Shown: one piece after another, positions 51,401-64,000 of the stretch | Position numbering within the stretch: the stretch's first letter is position 1 | Layout of the letters: the number at the start of each line of letters is the position of its first letter | Origin: Scylla paramamosain | Taxonomy: Eukaryota; Arthropoda; Malacostraca; Decapoda; Portunidae | Assembly: GCF_035594125.1 (NCBI RefSeq) | Contig: NC_087160.1 | Span: 28,011,932-28,075,931, forward strand | Length of the DNA: 64,000 nucleotides | Direction: 5' to 3' | The notes under the pieces: generated by a model | Seen by the model: the letters and a program-made list of their open reading frames with translations, nothing else | Told to the model about the DNA's origin: nothing | Databases searched by the model: none | Made by a program: the position numbers and the translations under genes

Positions 51401-51894
51401 TCACGCCAGCCTGTCTTCTCCTTATTTTTCTACTAAGTCTTGTTATTTACACAAACTTTGATTTATAAATTTCAAATATGCACAGTCATTTATTAATAAA
51501 GCTAAAGCTCAATGCAGCTCTAAATATATGACAATTGTTTTATCAATAACGTAATCTGGATTAAAGCTCTGGCTTATTTGATTAATCCTACTGGTAAGTT
51601 ACACATCTTACTGTAATGTTTCATAATTCATAACTGCTGTGTAAGTGGCAGTACGGGTGAGGAATTGAAGATTTATAAAAGAGCTCTTATCTTCTACCTA
51701 GTAACAAATAACAACGAAAAGTTTTCTCTCTCTGGTGAGAATTAATAGAAAAAAAAAAAAAAGGAAAAGAATGATAACCAACTATCAATGATACATAAAA
51801 GATTGTATAACATGTTTTGTATGAGATGAAATGGATCGGCCGCCTGCCGATCACCTGAGGGAGTGATAAGGAAGTACACATGTAAGGATAGTGT

Positions 51895-52311
<417 letters not shown>

Positions 52312-52619
52312 GAAAAAGAATGACAGCAGACAGGACGCTTCCAGTACACATCTTCGCGGTCCCTAAACAGCAGCAGCAGCAACAACAACAACAACGAGAT
52401 GTTTGACGTAAGTGGCACGTACTGTACATAGTACGTATACATGTGTATTTAAAAATGAATAAATAAATAAAGCTTAAGCCGTGGAAATAACCTTAACCTG
52501 CTAATCAGACTTTATTTCTCGATTACGCTGTTCAAGTCGTGACCTACACACTGAATGAATCAGCAGTGAAACTAATGAAATTCATTATTTGATTAATCTG
52601 AATCAAACCTAACCTAATC

Positions 52620-53181
52620 TAGCCCAAATTAGTCTTTTTCTTCTTTTTCATCCAGACGAGCAATGTATATGGTGAGTATACACCGTGAGCACTGTACTGT
52701 ACAAGCTAGGCTGGCAGGGGTGGGGTTGGGGTGCCGTGGGGGTGATTGATGAGTTGCAGCAGATGCAACGGTAGCAGTAAACAGCGCGGGCGGGGCGGAC
52801 GCCTCACATCTCATAGTAATCAATGGTGACAATTCTTCCTGTGACGTCATGAGAAAATTATCCGGGGGCCTTAGTAGCGTGTTTCATTCTACTTTGAGAA
52901 GGATGGGAGACAGCCTAGCAGGACAGCCGAGGCGCGGCCAGCAGAGTGTCAGGTAGAGGATGAGCCCGGTGAGGCCTTTGCCGCTGCACTGTTGTGGCTC
53001 ATAGGTTATGACAAGTGTGGTGCCGGTGTTGTTATGATGGAATGTATTAGGCGCTGGAGGAGCGGCCGTGTGCCTCTGTGCCCGGCGTGTTTAATGTCTT
53101 AGTGAATAGGTTGTAACAGTGACGCTAACCACAGGGAGTGAGGCGCGGCGCTGGGCGCCCGTGGGGGGCGTGGTGTGGGCC
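52620..53181 (+). promoter_or_regulatory. GC-rich, CpG-containing probable promoter/5' UTR region of the Kelch-like gene
   Basis: In an AT-rich window this is one of the few GC- and CpG-rich blocks, and it leads straight to the first Kelch-like coding exon. It contains possible donors (CCG|GTGAGG at 52969, CAG|GTAGAG at 52952) and an acceptor-like CTAACCACAG ending near 53135, so the 5' UTR may be spliced. No single core element is decisive. Confidence 0.4.

Positions 53182-64000
<10,819 letters not shown>

Overview
This is a gene-sparse, repeat-dense animal nuclear sequence. Spliced genes with GT..AG introns, metazoan protein families, very long GA/CT, GT/AC, AT and ATT microsatellites and several LINE and hAT families point to an arthropod. 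I judge a decapod crustacean most likely, perhaps a crab, from the microsatellite load and LINE types; no marker gene proves this.

Four host genes can be read. (1) The last two coding exons of a dpr-type immunoglobulin-domain cell-surface gene, + strand, 339-1180, running in from the left edge. (2) A complete SFT2D2/SFT2B-like Golgi membrane protein gene, + strand, five coding exons from 9509 to 31571, including a 24-nt microexon. (3) A complete TMEM33/Kr-h2 gene, - strand, four coding exons from 46590 down to 45141, with a possible untranslated first exon near 51.3-51.4 kb. (4) The first eight coding exons of a BTB-BACK-Kelch (KLHL24/35-like) gene, + strand, from 53182 off the right edge. 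Genes 3 and 4 are divergent, with a long ATT/AAT tract between their probable starts. The four genes have unrelated functions; the window is a chromosomal neighbourhood, not a pathway cluster.

Most other sequence is mobile DNA. Two hAT elements are bounded exactly, each with 16-bp terminal inverted repeats and a perfect 8-bp target duplication. One, 5063-8147, carries a frameshifted ZBED5-like transposase. The other, 25068-27646, carries an uninterrupted 618-aa GTF2IRD2/Charlie-like transposase and sits inside an antisense LINE in SFT2D2 intron 3. At least five LINE types are present, mostly as broken copies: an EN+RT family (best copy 36.5-39.6 kb), a family whose copies run into (CA)n (19.7-20.7, 60.6-63.6 and probably 54-55 kb), RTE-like copies, and two other RT fragments. 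There are also non-autonomous inverted-repeat elements and two large fold-back structures: a near-perfect 205-nt hairpin in SFT2D2 intron 4 and an older ~960-bp palindrome at 41-42 kb.

I found no bacterial-type operon, CRISPR array, rRNA or convincing tRNA gene, and no clear new multi-gene system. The most novel signals are the microexon that adds an acidic-dileucine motif, the recent palindrome with a template-switch signature, the nested intact hAT, and LINE copies whose two ends are joined with the middle missing.
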